A stretch of DNA of 64,000 nt, from NCBI GenBank assembly GCA_031547885.1, contig JAVBRO010000001.1, positions 186,001 through 250,000 on the forward strand, given 5' to 3'. How positions within the stretch are numbered: the stretch's first letter is position 1; every line of letters begins with the position of its first letter. The DNA is from UBA940 sp031547885. Its GTDB lineage: Bacteria > Bacteroidota > Bacteroidia > Bacteroidales > Rikenellaceae. Made by a program: the position numbers and the translations under genes. Of the stretch, positions 6,238 to 14,914 are shown one piece after another. The notes below the pieces were generated by a model, which was given only the letters and a program-made list of their open reading frames with translations, searched no databases and was not told the DNA's origin.

Positions 6238-9216
6238 ATGCGCAGGACCCTATATCTGCTGGCGGCGGCCGTGACGATCTCATGGACGGCCGAGGCTCAG
6301 ACCATTGCAACCAAAGACCATTACGCCACCGGAAAACAACTCTACGACTCCGGTCGATGGAGCGCGGCGCAGTATGAATTCGAGACGGCCGCTGAACAAC
6401 TCGGGCCGGACGAAACGTCGCTGAGGATCGAGCTGGAAACACTGGCGGCTTTTTGTGCTGCGAAACTGGGGCAGCCGGATGCCGGGGACAGGCTCTGGGC
6501 GCTTCTCGAAAACTACCCGTCGTCGCCCTACACCAACGAAGTGAGGTTCCGGGCGGGCGTCTATGAATATGACACCGGCTGGTATGCAGACGCTCTGGTG
6601 CTGCTGACGGCGGTGAACAGGAACCAGATCCCAAAAAGCGACCTCGACGAATACCGCTTCAAGACCGGCCATTCGTACTTCGAGACCGGGGATTACGAAA
6701 ACGCTCAGCGCGAACTCCGGAAAGTCGCGTCCAACAGCATCTACGGACCCCACGCCGAGTATTACCTGGCATACATGGACTACGACCGCGGCGACTACGA
6801 AAAGGCCAAACAGGGTTTCTACAATCTGTCGGCCCACCCGTCGTATGAAAAACTCATACCCTACTACCTGCTTCAGATAGAGTTCCTCGAAGGCAACTAC
6901 AGCTACGTCATCGAGCACGGCGAACCGCTTATCCCCCACACAGCCATGCCGCGCAAGGCCGAACTCGCCAAGATGACCGCGCAGTCGTGGTTCTACCTCG
7001 ACGGTTTCAGCAAGGCACTGGCCTATATGAAGATGTATCAGGAACTCGGCGGAGAGATGGGGCGCGAGGAGAATTACCTGGTCGGATACTCGTATTACCG
7101 CGAAACACTTTACCGCGACGCCGCCGAATACCTTGCAAAAGCCGCCGGGGCCGACGACCGTCTCTCGCAGAATGCTTCGTACCATCTGGCCGACGCCTAT
7201 CTGCGCCTGGGAGACAAGCAGCGGGCCATGCAGTCGTTCTCGATCGCTTCGGCGCCGGGATACGACGATAAAATAGCCGAAGACGCGCTGTTCAACTACG
7301 GCAAACTGCAGTACGAGCTTGGCGGGGGGTATTTCAACGAGGCGATCAACGTGCTGAACCGCTACCTTACGCTCTACCCCAACTCGCCGCGCGTGCACCA
7401 GGTGAGGGAGTACCTTATCGCGGCCTACTACAACTCGCAGAACTACGAGGCCGCGTACAACGCCATAATGCAGTACCCCGACCCCGACAACAACATAAAG
7501 GCCGCGCTGCAGAAGATCACATATTTCCGCGCCCTGCAGTTGTGGAACGAGGGCAACGCCGACGAGGCGACGCGCCTGCTGGAGATGTCTTCGAGATACC
7601 GCTACAACACGAAATACACCGCCCTCGCGTCGTTCTGGCAGGGCGAGATATCTTACTCGCAGAAAAATTACATCGATGCTATTCCGAAATACCAGGAGTA
7701 TCTGAAACTGTCCCCGACTTCGGAGCCTGAGAACCTGATGGCGCGCTACGACCTGGGGTACGCCCACTTCAACCTGCGCCAGTGGGACAAGGCGCTCGAA
7801 TGGTTCGACGATTTCCTGAGCCGGTACAGCGCAAAGGACTCCTACCGCGCCGACGCATTCAACCGCGAGGGCGATATCCACCACGCACAGAGATCATACT
7901 GGAAAGCCATCGAAAGCTACGACCAGGCAGCCGCTGTAGGCACCAACGACCGTTACTATTCTGGCTACCAGAGGGCTCTGATGCTGGGGCTCGTGGACCG
8001 CGCCGACCGGAAGATCGAGAGCCTGCAGGCGATCATCCGCAAGGACGAAGGGCCGTACGTAGAGGACGCCACTTACGAACTGGGACGCACCTACATCACG
8101 CAGAACCGCTATACCGACGGCGCCAACACGCTGAATATTTTCATCTCGAAATACCCGCGTTCGGACTACTATCTGCCCGCGCTGTCGAACCTGGGGCTCG
8201 CGTACCTCAACATGGGCGACCGCGAGCAGTCGATGAAATACTACAAGATGATAGTCGACCACGCCCCCCGTTCGCGCGAGGCGCAGGACGCCATGGCCGG
8301 AATCCGCGGGCTATATGTGGACGCAAATAACGTCGACGCATACTTCGACTACGCCAAAAAGGCGGGCGTAACGACCGATGTGGGTGAAGTGCACCGCGAC
8401 TCGCTCTCGTTCGTAGCCGCCGAAAAGATATACCTCTCGGGCGACAACCGCCAGGCCGCACCGGCGCTCAGCGCGTACATCCGCAACAACGCCGAAGGAC
8501 GCTACGTCCCTCAGGCCCTCTTCCACCTCGCCGACGCGCAGATGCAGAACGGCGACGCGGCAGCGGCCATCGCCAGCCTCGACCAGCTCACGATGCTCAA
8601 ATACAACGACTACACCGTGCGCGGGCTGCAAAGGCTGTCGGACCTCAATTTCAAGGGCGGGCACTACGCCGAAGCCGCCGACGCATACCGCCGCCTGTCG
8701 AAAGTGACGACCGATCCGGCCATAGTCGGAAAGGCGCTGGATGGTTATGTCGCATCGGTGATCGCGACGAAAGACGACGCCATGATATCGGCCATGGCCG
8801 ATGAAGTGGCCGCGCTGCCGGGAGTTCCCGAAAAGAGCATGCGCCAGGCGCAGTTCGCTAAAGCCAATATCCTGCGCGCCGAAGGAAAAACCGTCGAGGC
8901 CGTCGATATCTACCGCACGCTGGCCGGAGACGTGAGAACTCCCGAGGGAGCGGAATCGGCTTACCGGGTGATAGAGAACCTGTATGAAGAGGGATATTAC
9001 CGTAAAGCCGAGGAGGCGATCTTCGCTCTTTCGGATGCGAACACCCCCTACTCGTACTGGCTCGGCGAGTCGTTCCTGACGCTGGGCGATATCTATGTGC
9101 GTGAGGGTGACATGTTCCAGGCCAGGGCTACATACCAGAGCATCGTGGACGGATATTCGCCTGCGGACGACGGGATCGTGGCGGCGGCAAAAGAGCGGAT
9201 CGCTGCGCTACGCTAA
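6238..9216 (+). CDS. Large periplasmic tetratricopeptide-repeat protein
   Basis: A 992-aa protein with a signal peptide (MRRTLYLLAAAVTISWTAEAQ) followed almost entirely by TPR/Sel1-like helical repeats. Recurring patterns include YxxGRWSAAQYEFE, GDYENAQRELRKV, GDYEKAKQGFYN, KNYIDAIPKYQEYLK and GDREQSMKYYKMI. These are typical of periplasmic scaffold proteins that pair with an outer-membrane partner. No catalytic domain is seen. The upstream TTG at 6232 is less likely than ATG 6238. The next gene, an outer-membrane barrel, starts 14 nt later, which suggests one transcription unit and a joint role at the outer membrane. That joint role is an inference from context. Confidence 0.88.
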   Translation: MRRTLYLLAAAVTISWTAEAQTIATKDHYATGKQLYDSGRWSAAQYEFETAAEQLGPDETSLRIELETLAAFCAAKLGQPDAGDRLWALLENYPSSPYTNEVRFRAGVYEYDTGWYADALVLLTAVNRNQIPKSDLDEYRFKTGHSYFETGDYENAQRELRKVASNSIYGPHAEYYLAYMDYDRGDYEKAKQGFYNLSAHPSYEKLIPYYLLQIEFLEGNYSYVIEHGEPLIPHTAMPRKAELAKMTAQSWFYLDGFSKALAYMKMYQELGGEMGREENYLVGYSYYRETLYRDAAEYLAKAAGADDRLSQNASYHLADAYLRLGDKQRAMQSFSIASAPGYDDKIAEDALFNYGKLQYELGGGYFNEAINVLNRYLTLYPNSPRVHQVREYLIAAYYNSQNYEAAYNAIMQYPDPDNNIKAALQKITYFRALQLWNEGNADEATRLLEMSSRYRYNTKYTALASFWQGEISYSQKNYIDAIPKYQEYLKLSPTSEPENLMARYDLGYAHFNLRQWDKALEWFDDFLSRYSAKDSYRADAFNREGDIHHAQRSYWKAIESYDQAAAVGTNDRYYSGYQRALMLGLVDRADRKIESLQAIIRKDEGPYVEDATYELGRTYITQNRYTDGANTLNIFISKYPRSDYYLPALSNLGLAYLNMGDREQSMKYYKMIVDHAPRSREAQDAMAGIRGLYVDANNVDAYFDYAKKAGVTTDVGEVHRDSLSFVAAEKIYLSGDNRQAAPALSAYIRNNAEGRYVPQALFHLADAQMQNGDAAAAIASLDQLTMLKYNDYTVRGLQRLSDLNFKGGHYAEAADAYRRLSKVTTDPAIVGKALDGYVASVIATKDDAMISAMADEVAALPGVPEKSMRQAQFAKANILRAEGKTVEAVDIYRTLAGDVRTPEGAESAYRVIENLYEEGYYRKAEEAIFALSDANTPYSYWLGESFLTLGDIYVREGDMFQARATYQSIVDGYSPADDGIVAAAKERIAALR

Positions 9217-9230
9217 ATTACGAATTACGA
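9217..9230. repeat. Two ATTACGA heptamers filling the TPR-OMP gap
   Basis: ATTACGA occurs twice and occupies the entire 14 bp between the TAA stop and the next ATG. Confidence 0.85.
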
Positions 9231-10958
9231 ATGAAAAGATATATATTCATTATAGCAGCGTTGCTTGTGGCAGGGACGGTTGCGGCGCAGGACGATATCT
9301 CGAAACAGCTGGAGGTGACAAAAGCCTACACACCGAAAGTGGGGCAGGCGGTCAAACTTCCCGTCGAACCGCGCATGATCGATACCGTGCAGCTGAGGCC
9401 TGAAATCGACTACTCGATCACCCCCACCGCGTGGCGCACCGCCTTCGGGTCGGAGAAATACGAACCGGCCATGATGAGTGTCGTGCCGTTCGAGAAGAAC
9501 CGTCCGCTATACCTGCGCATCGGAGCAGGCTTTCCACTGCAAAGCACCGCAGACCTCTATTTCAATCCTTACATGGGGACCAAAAGCACCTTCGGGATGT
9601 TCTTCAACCACCGCGGGTCGTACTCGAAGATCGAAAACGAGCTTGGCCTAAAGCCGAAATCCGCGGAGATGCTCAACGCCTTCGGGCTTTACGGCAGCCG
9701 CCACTACAGCCGCTACAAACTCGAGGGCGGGGCGGGTTACGACAACCGCATGTACAGTCCCTACGGGGTTATCCCGCGCACGATCGCGGGAGTGGACCCG
9801 GCAAATGTGGTGAACAGTATGGCCGTGGAGTCTTACAACCTGGGTAAAATAAGCGGCAATATCAGTTTCGGGGACACATTCACCGACCTCAGTAAACTCA
9901 ATTTCAGGGTAGGACTGGATATGGGAGTCGCGCACGAGAAGTCGGATTTCTACCAGATGGATATCGATGCATGGGCCGTGATAAGCAAGATGTTCACCGC
10001 CGTGCACGGCTTCGAACTGGTGCTGTATGAGCGCGGGGTAGTCAGCCTTGACGATGACTACGGCGGAAACTCCACCGTGTTTTCGCTGTCCCCCGCCTAC
10101 CTGCTGTCGCTCAATAAATTCAAATTGAAAGCCGGGGTCGACCTGTCGTACATCCATGACGAACTGGACACGAAAAGCCATTTCGTATTCTCCCCAAAAG
10201 TAGCGGCCACCTTAAATATCGCCAACGGATATTTCACACCCTACCTGACGCTCGGATCGGAACTTCTGGACGGCAGCTACGAAGCGCTTTCGAGGCGCAA
10301 TCCGTATATGACGGGTTCGTCGCTCACCGGCTGGACCTACGACCTGCGCCTGGGATTTTCGGGCAATGTCAACAGCGTATTCTCATATAACATCTACGGC
10401 GGTATGTCGTGGCTGAAAAACTACACTGCATTTATAGGCAATCAGCATACAGTCGCAATATCAGACGTTCAGACACGTGTGTACTACTCCCCTCTGGGAT
10501 TTTTGCCATATGCGGACGACGGCACGATGTCCGTCTTCGGCGCGGAACTCGGACTGCAGAACCTCGGCGGGTTCTCGATGAAGCTGGGTGCGAATTGGAA
10601 CGGCTACGACTTCAAGAACTTCCCCGTGCCCATCGGTTTGCCGAAATACGAAGCGGAGCTCGGACTCGCTTATTCCCACAAAAAATTCAAAGTTTCGGCG
10701 GGGGCCAATTTCATGGGACCACGCAAGTTCTGTGATCTTAAAAACGGGGGGATGCCGATCACGGATTGGGCGGCCGACACTGAAATAAGCAGCGTCAAGG
10801 CGACGGTAGACATTTCGGCAGGGTTCGAATACAATGTCTCGAAGAGTTTCGGCGTGTTCATCGAGGGACGCAACCTCGCCAACCAGAAATTATACCCTTA
10901 CAACCACTACCGCGGACTCGGCGCCAATGTGATGCTCGGCATCAAAGCCGTATTCTAA
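9231..10958 (+). CDS. Outer-membrane beta-barrel protein (TonB-dependent-receptor-like, no plug)
   Basis: A 575-aa protein with a signal peptide (MKRYIFIIAALLVAGTVAAQ). Many alternating beta strands follow (LYLRIGAGFPLQ, FGMFFNHRGSY, YKLEGGAGYDNRMY, AELGLAYSHKKFKVSAG). The end is typical of TonB-receptor barrels (VFIEGRNLANQKLYPYNHYRGLG, then ANVMLGIKAVF with a terminal Phe). A plug domain and TonB box are not evident, so it resembles the barrel-only proteins paired with TPR genes in Bacteroidales. The substrate is unknown. It is probably translated from the same message as the TPR protein. Confidence 0.85.
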   Translation: MKRYIFIIAALLVAGTVAAQDDISKQLEVTKAYTPKVGQAVKLPVEPRMIDTVQLRPEIDYSITPTAWRTAFGSEKYEPAMMSVVPFEKNRPLYLRIGAGFPLQSTADLYFNPYMGTKSTFGMFFNHRGSYSKIENELGLKPKSAEMLNAFGLYGSRHYSRYKLEGGAGYDNRMYSPYGVIPRTIAGVDPANVVNSMAVESYNLGKISGNISFGDTFTDLSKLNFRVGLDMGVAHEKSDFYQMDIDAWAVISKMFTAVHGFELVLYERGVVSLDDDYGGNSTVFSLSPAYLLSLNKFKLKAGVDLSYIHDELDTKSHFVFSPKVAATLNIANGYFTPYLTLGSELLDGSYEALSRRNPYMTGSSLTGWTYDLRLGFSGNVNSVFSYNIYGGMSWLKNYTAFIGNQHTVAISDVQTRVYYSPLGFLPYADDGTMSVFGAELGLQNLGGFSMKLGANWNGYDFKNFPVPIGLPKYEAELGLAYSHKKFKVSAGANFMGPRKFCDLKNGGMPITDWAADTEISSVKATVDISAGFEYNVSKSFGVFIEGRNLANQKLYPYNHYRGLGANVMLGIKAVF

Positions 10959-10983
10959 AAAATTCCTGCGACCTCTCCCTTCC

Positions 10984-11132
10984 CCTACGGTCAGGGGAAG
11001 GGTCGGGGATGGGGTGATCGAAAACAAAAAGGCATCTGGAAATCCAGATGCCTTTAATCTTTATTACGACGGATAAACGCAACTATCGTCTGACACACAG
11101 ATGCCATATGCATCCGTCGTAATAAAGATTAA
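10984..11132. terminator. Convergent terminators and nested inverted repeats
   Basis: Between the OMP gene and fabG (convergent) lie a GC-rich hairpin CCCTTCCCCT..AGGGGAAGGG (~10978-11003) and an intrinsic terminator GGCATCTGGaaaTCCAGATGCC (~11031-11053). The terminator is followed on the minus strand by a T-rich run, so it serves fabG. A perfect 21-bp inverted repeat (11054-11074 with 11112-11132) follows, and its right arm covers the fabG stop codon. Confidence 0.75.
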
Positions 11133-11875
11133 GTATTCATAGCGCCGCAAACGTGCAGCACCTGTCCGCTGACATAGGAAGCCATATCCGATGCGAGGAA
11201 AACAGCCGCCTTGGCGACGTCTTCCGGGGTTCCGCCGCGGCGAAGGGGTATCTGTTTCGCCCAACCTTCCTTAACTTCGTCGGAGAGCTGGTCGGTCATC
11301 TCGGTGATGATGAAGCCCGGAGCGATAGCGTTGGCGCGGATTCCGCGCGGACCCAGTTCCTTGGCGATGCTCTTGGCAAGGCCGATCATGCCCGCTTTCG
11401 AAGCCGAGTAGTTGCACTGTCCGGCATTCCCCGAAACGCCAACCACCGAAGCCATATTGACGATGCTGCCCGATTTCTGGCGCACCATGACCGGAGTGAC
11501 GGCGTGTATGTAGTTGAAGGCCGACTTGAGGTTGACGTTCAGCACGGCGTCCCACTGAGCCTCGCTCATGCGCATCATCAGGCCGTCCTTCGTTATGCCG
11601 GCGTTGTTGACGAGTATGTCGATCTTTCCGAAATCGGCGCCCACTTCGTCGACCACCTTGTGGGCCTCTTCGAAGTTGGCGGCGTTGGATGCGTAGGCCT
11701 TGCCACGCACGCCCAGAGCCTGTATGTCCTTTTCAGTTTTAAGCGCGTTGTCGTCCACCGCAAGGTCGGTAAAAGCCACGTCGGCCCCTTCCTTTGCCAT
11801 TTCGAGGGCTACGGCCCGTCCGATCCCGCGCGCCGCCCCGGTTACCAGAGCGACCTTTCCTGTAAGTAATCCCAT
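11129..11875 (-). CDS. fabG: 3-oxoacyl-[acyl-carrier-protein] reductase FabG
   Basis: NADPH-dependent short-chain dehydrogenase that reduces 3-oxoacyl-ACP in fatty-acid synthesis. The 248-aa product has the Rossmann motif TGAARGIG, NNAG (LVNNAGITKDGLM), catalytic Ser in SIVNMASVVG, Tyr/Lys in YSASKAG, and the FabG-type GFIITEMT segment. Length is normal. The start is the ATG of MGLLTGK; a TTG four codons upstream is less likely. The promoter TATCTTTG (minus strand, 11932-11939) is divergent from glyA. The 5' leader contains an ATTCGTA-type heptamer arm. Confidence 0.95.
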   Translation of the reverse strand: MGLLTGKVALVTGAARGIGRAVALEMAKEGADVAFTDLAVDDNALKTEKDIQALGVRGKAYASNAANFEEAHKVVDEVGADFGKIDILVNNAGITKDGLMMRMSEAQWDAVLNVNLKSAFNYIHAVTPVMVRQKSGSIVNMASVVGVSGNAGQCNYSASKAGMIGLAKSIAKELGPRGIRANAIAPGFIITEMTDQLSDEVKEGWAKQIPLRRGGTPEDVAKAAVFLASDMASYVSGQVLHVCGAMNT

Positions 11876-11885
11876 AGTTTTTTTC

Positions 11886-12052
11886 AATTACGAATTACGA
11901 ATTACGAATTTCAAATTACGAATTTTCACCGCAAAGATAGAGTTTTTCCTTTATAAATAACTAAATTTGTCCCCGCAAAGGCTTTATCATTTCGTTAAGC
12001 CTACCTGTTGAATCCAGATTCGTAATTCGTAATTTTTAATTCGTAATTGAAT
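11886..12052. repeat. Inverted TACGAAT/ATTCGTA arms in the fabG-glyA divergent spacer
   Basis: The left arm (11886-11925) carries tandem ATTACGA units and the right arm (12021-12050) tandem ATTCGTA units, inverted. The centre holds divergent -7 elements: CAAAGATA (11932-11939, fabG) and TAAATTTG (11962-11969, glyA). The right arm ends three bases before the glyA ATG. Both leaders would therefore contain an arm of the palindrome. Confidence 0.85.
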
Positions 12053-13333
12053 ATGACCCGCGACAAGCAGATCTTCGAGCTGATAGGCGCTGAACGCCGC
12101 CGCCAGGAACATGGTATCGAACTGATAGCATCGGAAAACTTCGTGAGCGACCAGGTGATGGAAGCCATGGGTTCGGTGCTGACCAACAAATATGCCGAGG
12201 GGTACCCCGGCGCACGCTACTACGGCGGCTGCGAAGTGGTGGATCAGGTCGAATCGCTTGCCATACAGCGTCTTTGCCAACTCTACGGAGCCGAATACGC
12301 AAACGTGCAGCCCCATTCGGGAGCGCAGGCCAACATGGCCGTTTTCCTGGCCTGCATGAAGCCCGGCGACACGTTCCTGGGGCTGGACCTTTCGCACGGC
12401 GGACACCTCTCGCACGGCTCGCCCGTCAACTTCTCGGGCCTCTACTATAAGGCCGTCGGCTACAAGGTCAAGGAAGCGACCGGAACAGTCGATTACGACG
12501 AAATGGAGGCGCTGGCACTCGAGCACAAGCCGAAAATGATAATCGGCGGAGCTTCTGCTTACAGCCGCGAATGGGACTATAAGCGGATGCGCGAAATCGC
12601 AGACAAGGTCGGGGCGCTGCTCTTTATCGACATGGCCCACACGGCCGGTCTGATCGCGGCGGGTCTTCTGGAAAATCCCGTTAAATACGCGCATATCGTT
12701 TCGTCCACGACGCACAAGACACTGCGCGGTCCGCGCGGCGGCATCATCCTGATGGGCAAAGACTTCGACAATCCATGGGGCATCACCACCCCGAAAGGCG
12801 AAGTGAAGAAGATGTCGGCGGTCCTCAACTCATCGGTTTTCCCCGGTGTGCAGGGCGGTCCGCTCGAACACGTCATAGCCGCCAAGGCAGTGGCTTTCGG
12901 CGAAGCTCTCGAACCGTCGTACAAGGAGTACCAGAAGCAGGTCGTACTGAATGCCGCTGCTATGGCCGAAGCGTTCGTCAGGCGCGGCTACAAGATAATC
13001 TCGAACGGCACGGACAACCACCTGATGCTGGTCGACCTGCGCACCAAGTTTCCCGAACTGACCGGTAAGGCGGCTGAAAAGGCGCTGGTCGCCGCGGACA
13101 TCACCACCAACAAGAACATGGTCCCGTTCGACAGCCGCTCACCGTTCCAGACCTCGGGACTCCGTTTCGGCACCCCGGCGATCACCACCCGCGGACTGAA
13201 AGCAGAGGCGATGGATGCCATTGTCGCGCTGATCGACCGCGTGCTGGCCGACCACGAGAACGAAGCCAACATCGCCGCCGTCCGAGGCGAGGTCAACGCC
13301 ATGATGGCGGGATATCCTTTATTTGCCTGGTAA
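12053..13333 (+). CDS. glyA: Serine hydroxymethyltransferase
   Basis: PLP enzyme that interconverts serine and glycine with tetrahydrofolate, the main source of one-carbon units. The 426-aa product has ELIASENFVS, NKYAEGYPGARYYGGCE, HSGAQAN, DMAHTAGLIAAG, and the PLP-lysine motif STTHKTLRGPRGG (Lys near residue 224). Length and motifs are complete. ATG 12053 is used; an in-frame start two codons upstream lies in the heptamer repeat. The -7 element TAAATTTG (11962-11969) predicts a leader of about 75 nt. Confidence 0.97.
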   Translation: MTRDKQIFELIGAERRRQEHGIELIASENFVSDQVMEAMGSVLTNKYAEGYPGARYYGGCEVVDQVESLAIQRLCQLYGAEYANVQPHSGAQANMAVFLACMKPGDTFLGLDLSHGGHLSHGSPVNFSGLYYKAVGYKVKEATGTVDYDEMEALALEHKPKMIIGGASAYSREWDYKRMREIADKVGALLFIDMAHTAGLIAAGLLENPVKYAHIVSSTTHKTLRGPRGGIILMGKDFDNPWGITTPKGEVKKMSAVLNSSVFPGVQGGPLEHVIAAKAVAFGEALEPSYKEYQKQVVLNAAAMAEAFVRRGYKIISNGTDNHLMLVDLRTKFPELTGKAAEKALVAADITTNKNMVPFDSRSPFQTSGLRFGTPAITTRGLKAEAMDAIVALIDRVLADHENEANIAAVRGEVNAMMAGYPLFAW

Positions 13334-13355
13334 GCGGGTAACGGCATAATTAAAG

Positions 13356-13388
13356 AACAGCGGATTAAAGTCCGCTGTTTTCTTTTTG
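13356..13388. terminator. Bidirectional terminator glyA / flavin-binding protein
   Basis: The stem AACAGCGGA-ttaaag-TCCGCTGTT is followed by TTCTTTTT. The two flanking genes converge and the minus-strand stop lies inside the hairpin. Confidence 0.8.
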
Positions 13389-13808
13389 CCAGATCAGTTT
13401 TTTGCCGAAACCGAGAGTGTTGTCGGTGAGTTTCATCATGGCAGGTTCCAGAAGCCACAGGGACAGGTCGGCCGCAATCGCGTAAGGGAAACGTTTTAGA
13501 TATGCGCGGCGGGCGGCGGACAGTTCCTCGCCCTGGGCAATGCGCACCGTGCCTTCGATCTGAAGCCCCTGAAGCCGTCCGACAGTGCGGGTTTCTAGAG
13601 CTATCCCTGCCGCGACATTCGCATCGGCCGCCATCTCTGCACCGTGGCGCGTCTTGGTCTCCGTCGTGAAAACAAAGAGGTTCTGCCCGGGCAGACACAC
13701 ATAAAAAACGTGAGCCGTCCACGGGCGGCCGTCGGCCCCCACCGTCGCCAGCGTCATGATATGGTGTTTGCGGATGAATGTCGCTATTTTATCGGGTATT
13801 CCCATCAT
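13365..13808 (-). CDS. Pyridoxamine-5'-phosphate-oxidase-like flavin-binding protein (UPF0306 type)
   Basis: A 147-aa split-barrel protein. Its N-terminal pattern (HHIMTLATVGADGRPWTAHVFY) and the GLQIEGTVR segment fit the FMN-binding PNPOx-like family, and overall size resembles UPF0306/YhbP. The specific reaction is unknown. The minus-strand -7 element TACCTTTG (13982-13989) lies about 175 nt upstream, with a REP-like repeat in the leader. The exact start (first or second Met) is uncertain. Confidence 0.78.
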   Translation of the reverse strand: MMGIPDKIATFIRKHHIMTLATVGADGRPWTAHVFYVCLPGQNLFVFTTETKTRHGAEMAADANVAAGIALETRTVGRLQGLQIEGTVRIAQGEELSAARRAYLKRFPYAIAADLSLWLLEPAMMKLTDNTLGFGKKLIWQKENSGL

Positions 13809-13821
13809 ACTCTATTATAAG

Positions 13822-13897
13822 GCAGATCCCTCGTCGCCGAAAGTTGCCAGGCAGTTCCATGAACCATCTTGGTTTCGGCTCGCTCGGGATGACAGCC
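13822..13897. repeat. REP-like repeat ending GCTCGCTCGGGATGA
   Basis: TCCCTCGTCGCCG..AGGT/TTGCC ... GGTTTCGGCTCGCTCGGGATGA recurs at 16402-16472 in the same strand orientation. The ends TCCCTCG and CGGGATGA are partly complementary. It is non-coding. Confidence 0.7.
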
Positions 13898-14000
13898 AAG
13901 CATAATAACGGTGGCGCTGTGCCAAGAGACTCCGATCTGCAATCGTCCTTATCATCAAGTCCGCCGTGGCCGTTGCCACTGCAAAGGTAGTAAAAAACCA

Positions 14001-14828
14001 TTATTCGGGATACTGGGTGAGGTATTCGAACGTGTAGCCGCGCCCGCGCAGACGGCCTACAAGGTCGCCCAGGTCGTTTTCCTCACCGATGCTTGCGAAC
14101 ATCTGGTCGTGCATCAGCAGCACCACGTGGTTTTTGGTAAACGTCAGCTGGCGACGGTAAAGGCTGTCTATCTCGCCGACAAGTTCGTCGATCGTCTGTT
14201 TCGGGGTGTAATCCTTGTGGTCGTATTCCCATTCGACGTCCCAGCCGAAGACCTTATACCCGTTTTCAGACAGAAGCGCGGCGGAAGTCGCGCCCGACTG
14301 TTTGTAATTTTTGGTTTTCGTGCCGAGCTGCCACAGGTTGCGTCCGGGCAGGCGGGCTATCTTATGCGCGATGTCACGGTCGACACGGTTCTGCTCGAAA
14401 TCGACCAGCACCGCTTCCGGGTCCTTATAATAGGCGGCGTAGCGGTTGTTCGCATGCGAATAGCTGTGGTTGTATATCTCGACGTATGGATTCGCCCTGA
14501 ACCGCTCGTAATGCCTGCGGAACCTGCCGCTCTCGTCGACGGGTTTGCCGACGACGAAAAGGTTCGTTTTTACCTCGGTCGCCGTGATAATGCTGTCGAT
14601 CTTCGGGCTTCCATGCAGGGGTGAGTCATCTATCGTCAGGTAGATACGTTTCGGCGGAACGGCAGGCAGGGTGTCGGCGGCGGCGGTTTCAACCGGCTCT
14701 CCCTGAAGTGTTTCTTCCGGACCGGCAGCGCGCCTGAAATCCGGAGCGGGCAGTTCCGGCTTTTCCGAACAGGTCATGGTGAGGGCCGAAATGGCCGCTA
14801 CGGCAAAAATTGCAATCAGTTTTTTCAT
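14001..14828 (-). CDS. Polysaccharide deacetylase-family lipoprotein
   Basis: A 275-aa protein with a lipoprotein signal (MKKLIAIFAVAAISALTMTC). A NodB-homology domain follows: YLTIDDSPL supplies the metal Asp pair and NHSYSH the H-x3-H metal motif. Enzymes of this fold remove N- or O-acetyl groups from polysaccharides. The product would sit on the periplasmic or outer-membrane lipid face. ATG 14828 is chosen because the 20 residues before it in frame would disrupt the signal. The substrate is not deducible. Confidence 0.85.
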   Translation of the reverse strand: MKKLIAIFAVAAISALTMTCSEKPELPAPDFRRAAGPEETLQGEPVETAAADTLPAVPPKRIYLTIDDSPLHGSPKIDSIITATEVKTNLFVVGKPVDESGRFRRHYERFRANPYVEIYNHSYSHANNRYAAYYKDPEAVLVDFEQNRVDRDIAHKIARLPGRNLWQLGTKTKNYKQSGATSAALLSENGYKVFGWDVEWEYDHKDYTPKQTIDELVGEIDSLYRRQLTFTKNHVVLLMHDQMFASIGEENDLGDLVGRLRGRGYTFEYLTQYPE

Positions 14829-14914
14829 GGCTTTTATGAATTCAAAAGCATACGACACCCTATCCGGTGCAAATACACCGGTTGACATTTTTCAAAAATT
14901 TCTAATGGATTATT

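Noticed and set aside
6280..7884. Long open frame antisense to the TPR gene
   Set aside because: It is a shadow of a GC-rich repetitive gene; composition is typical of antisense translation and it lacks its own signals.
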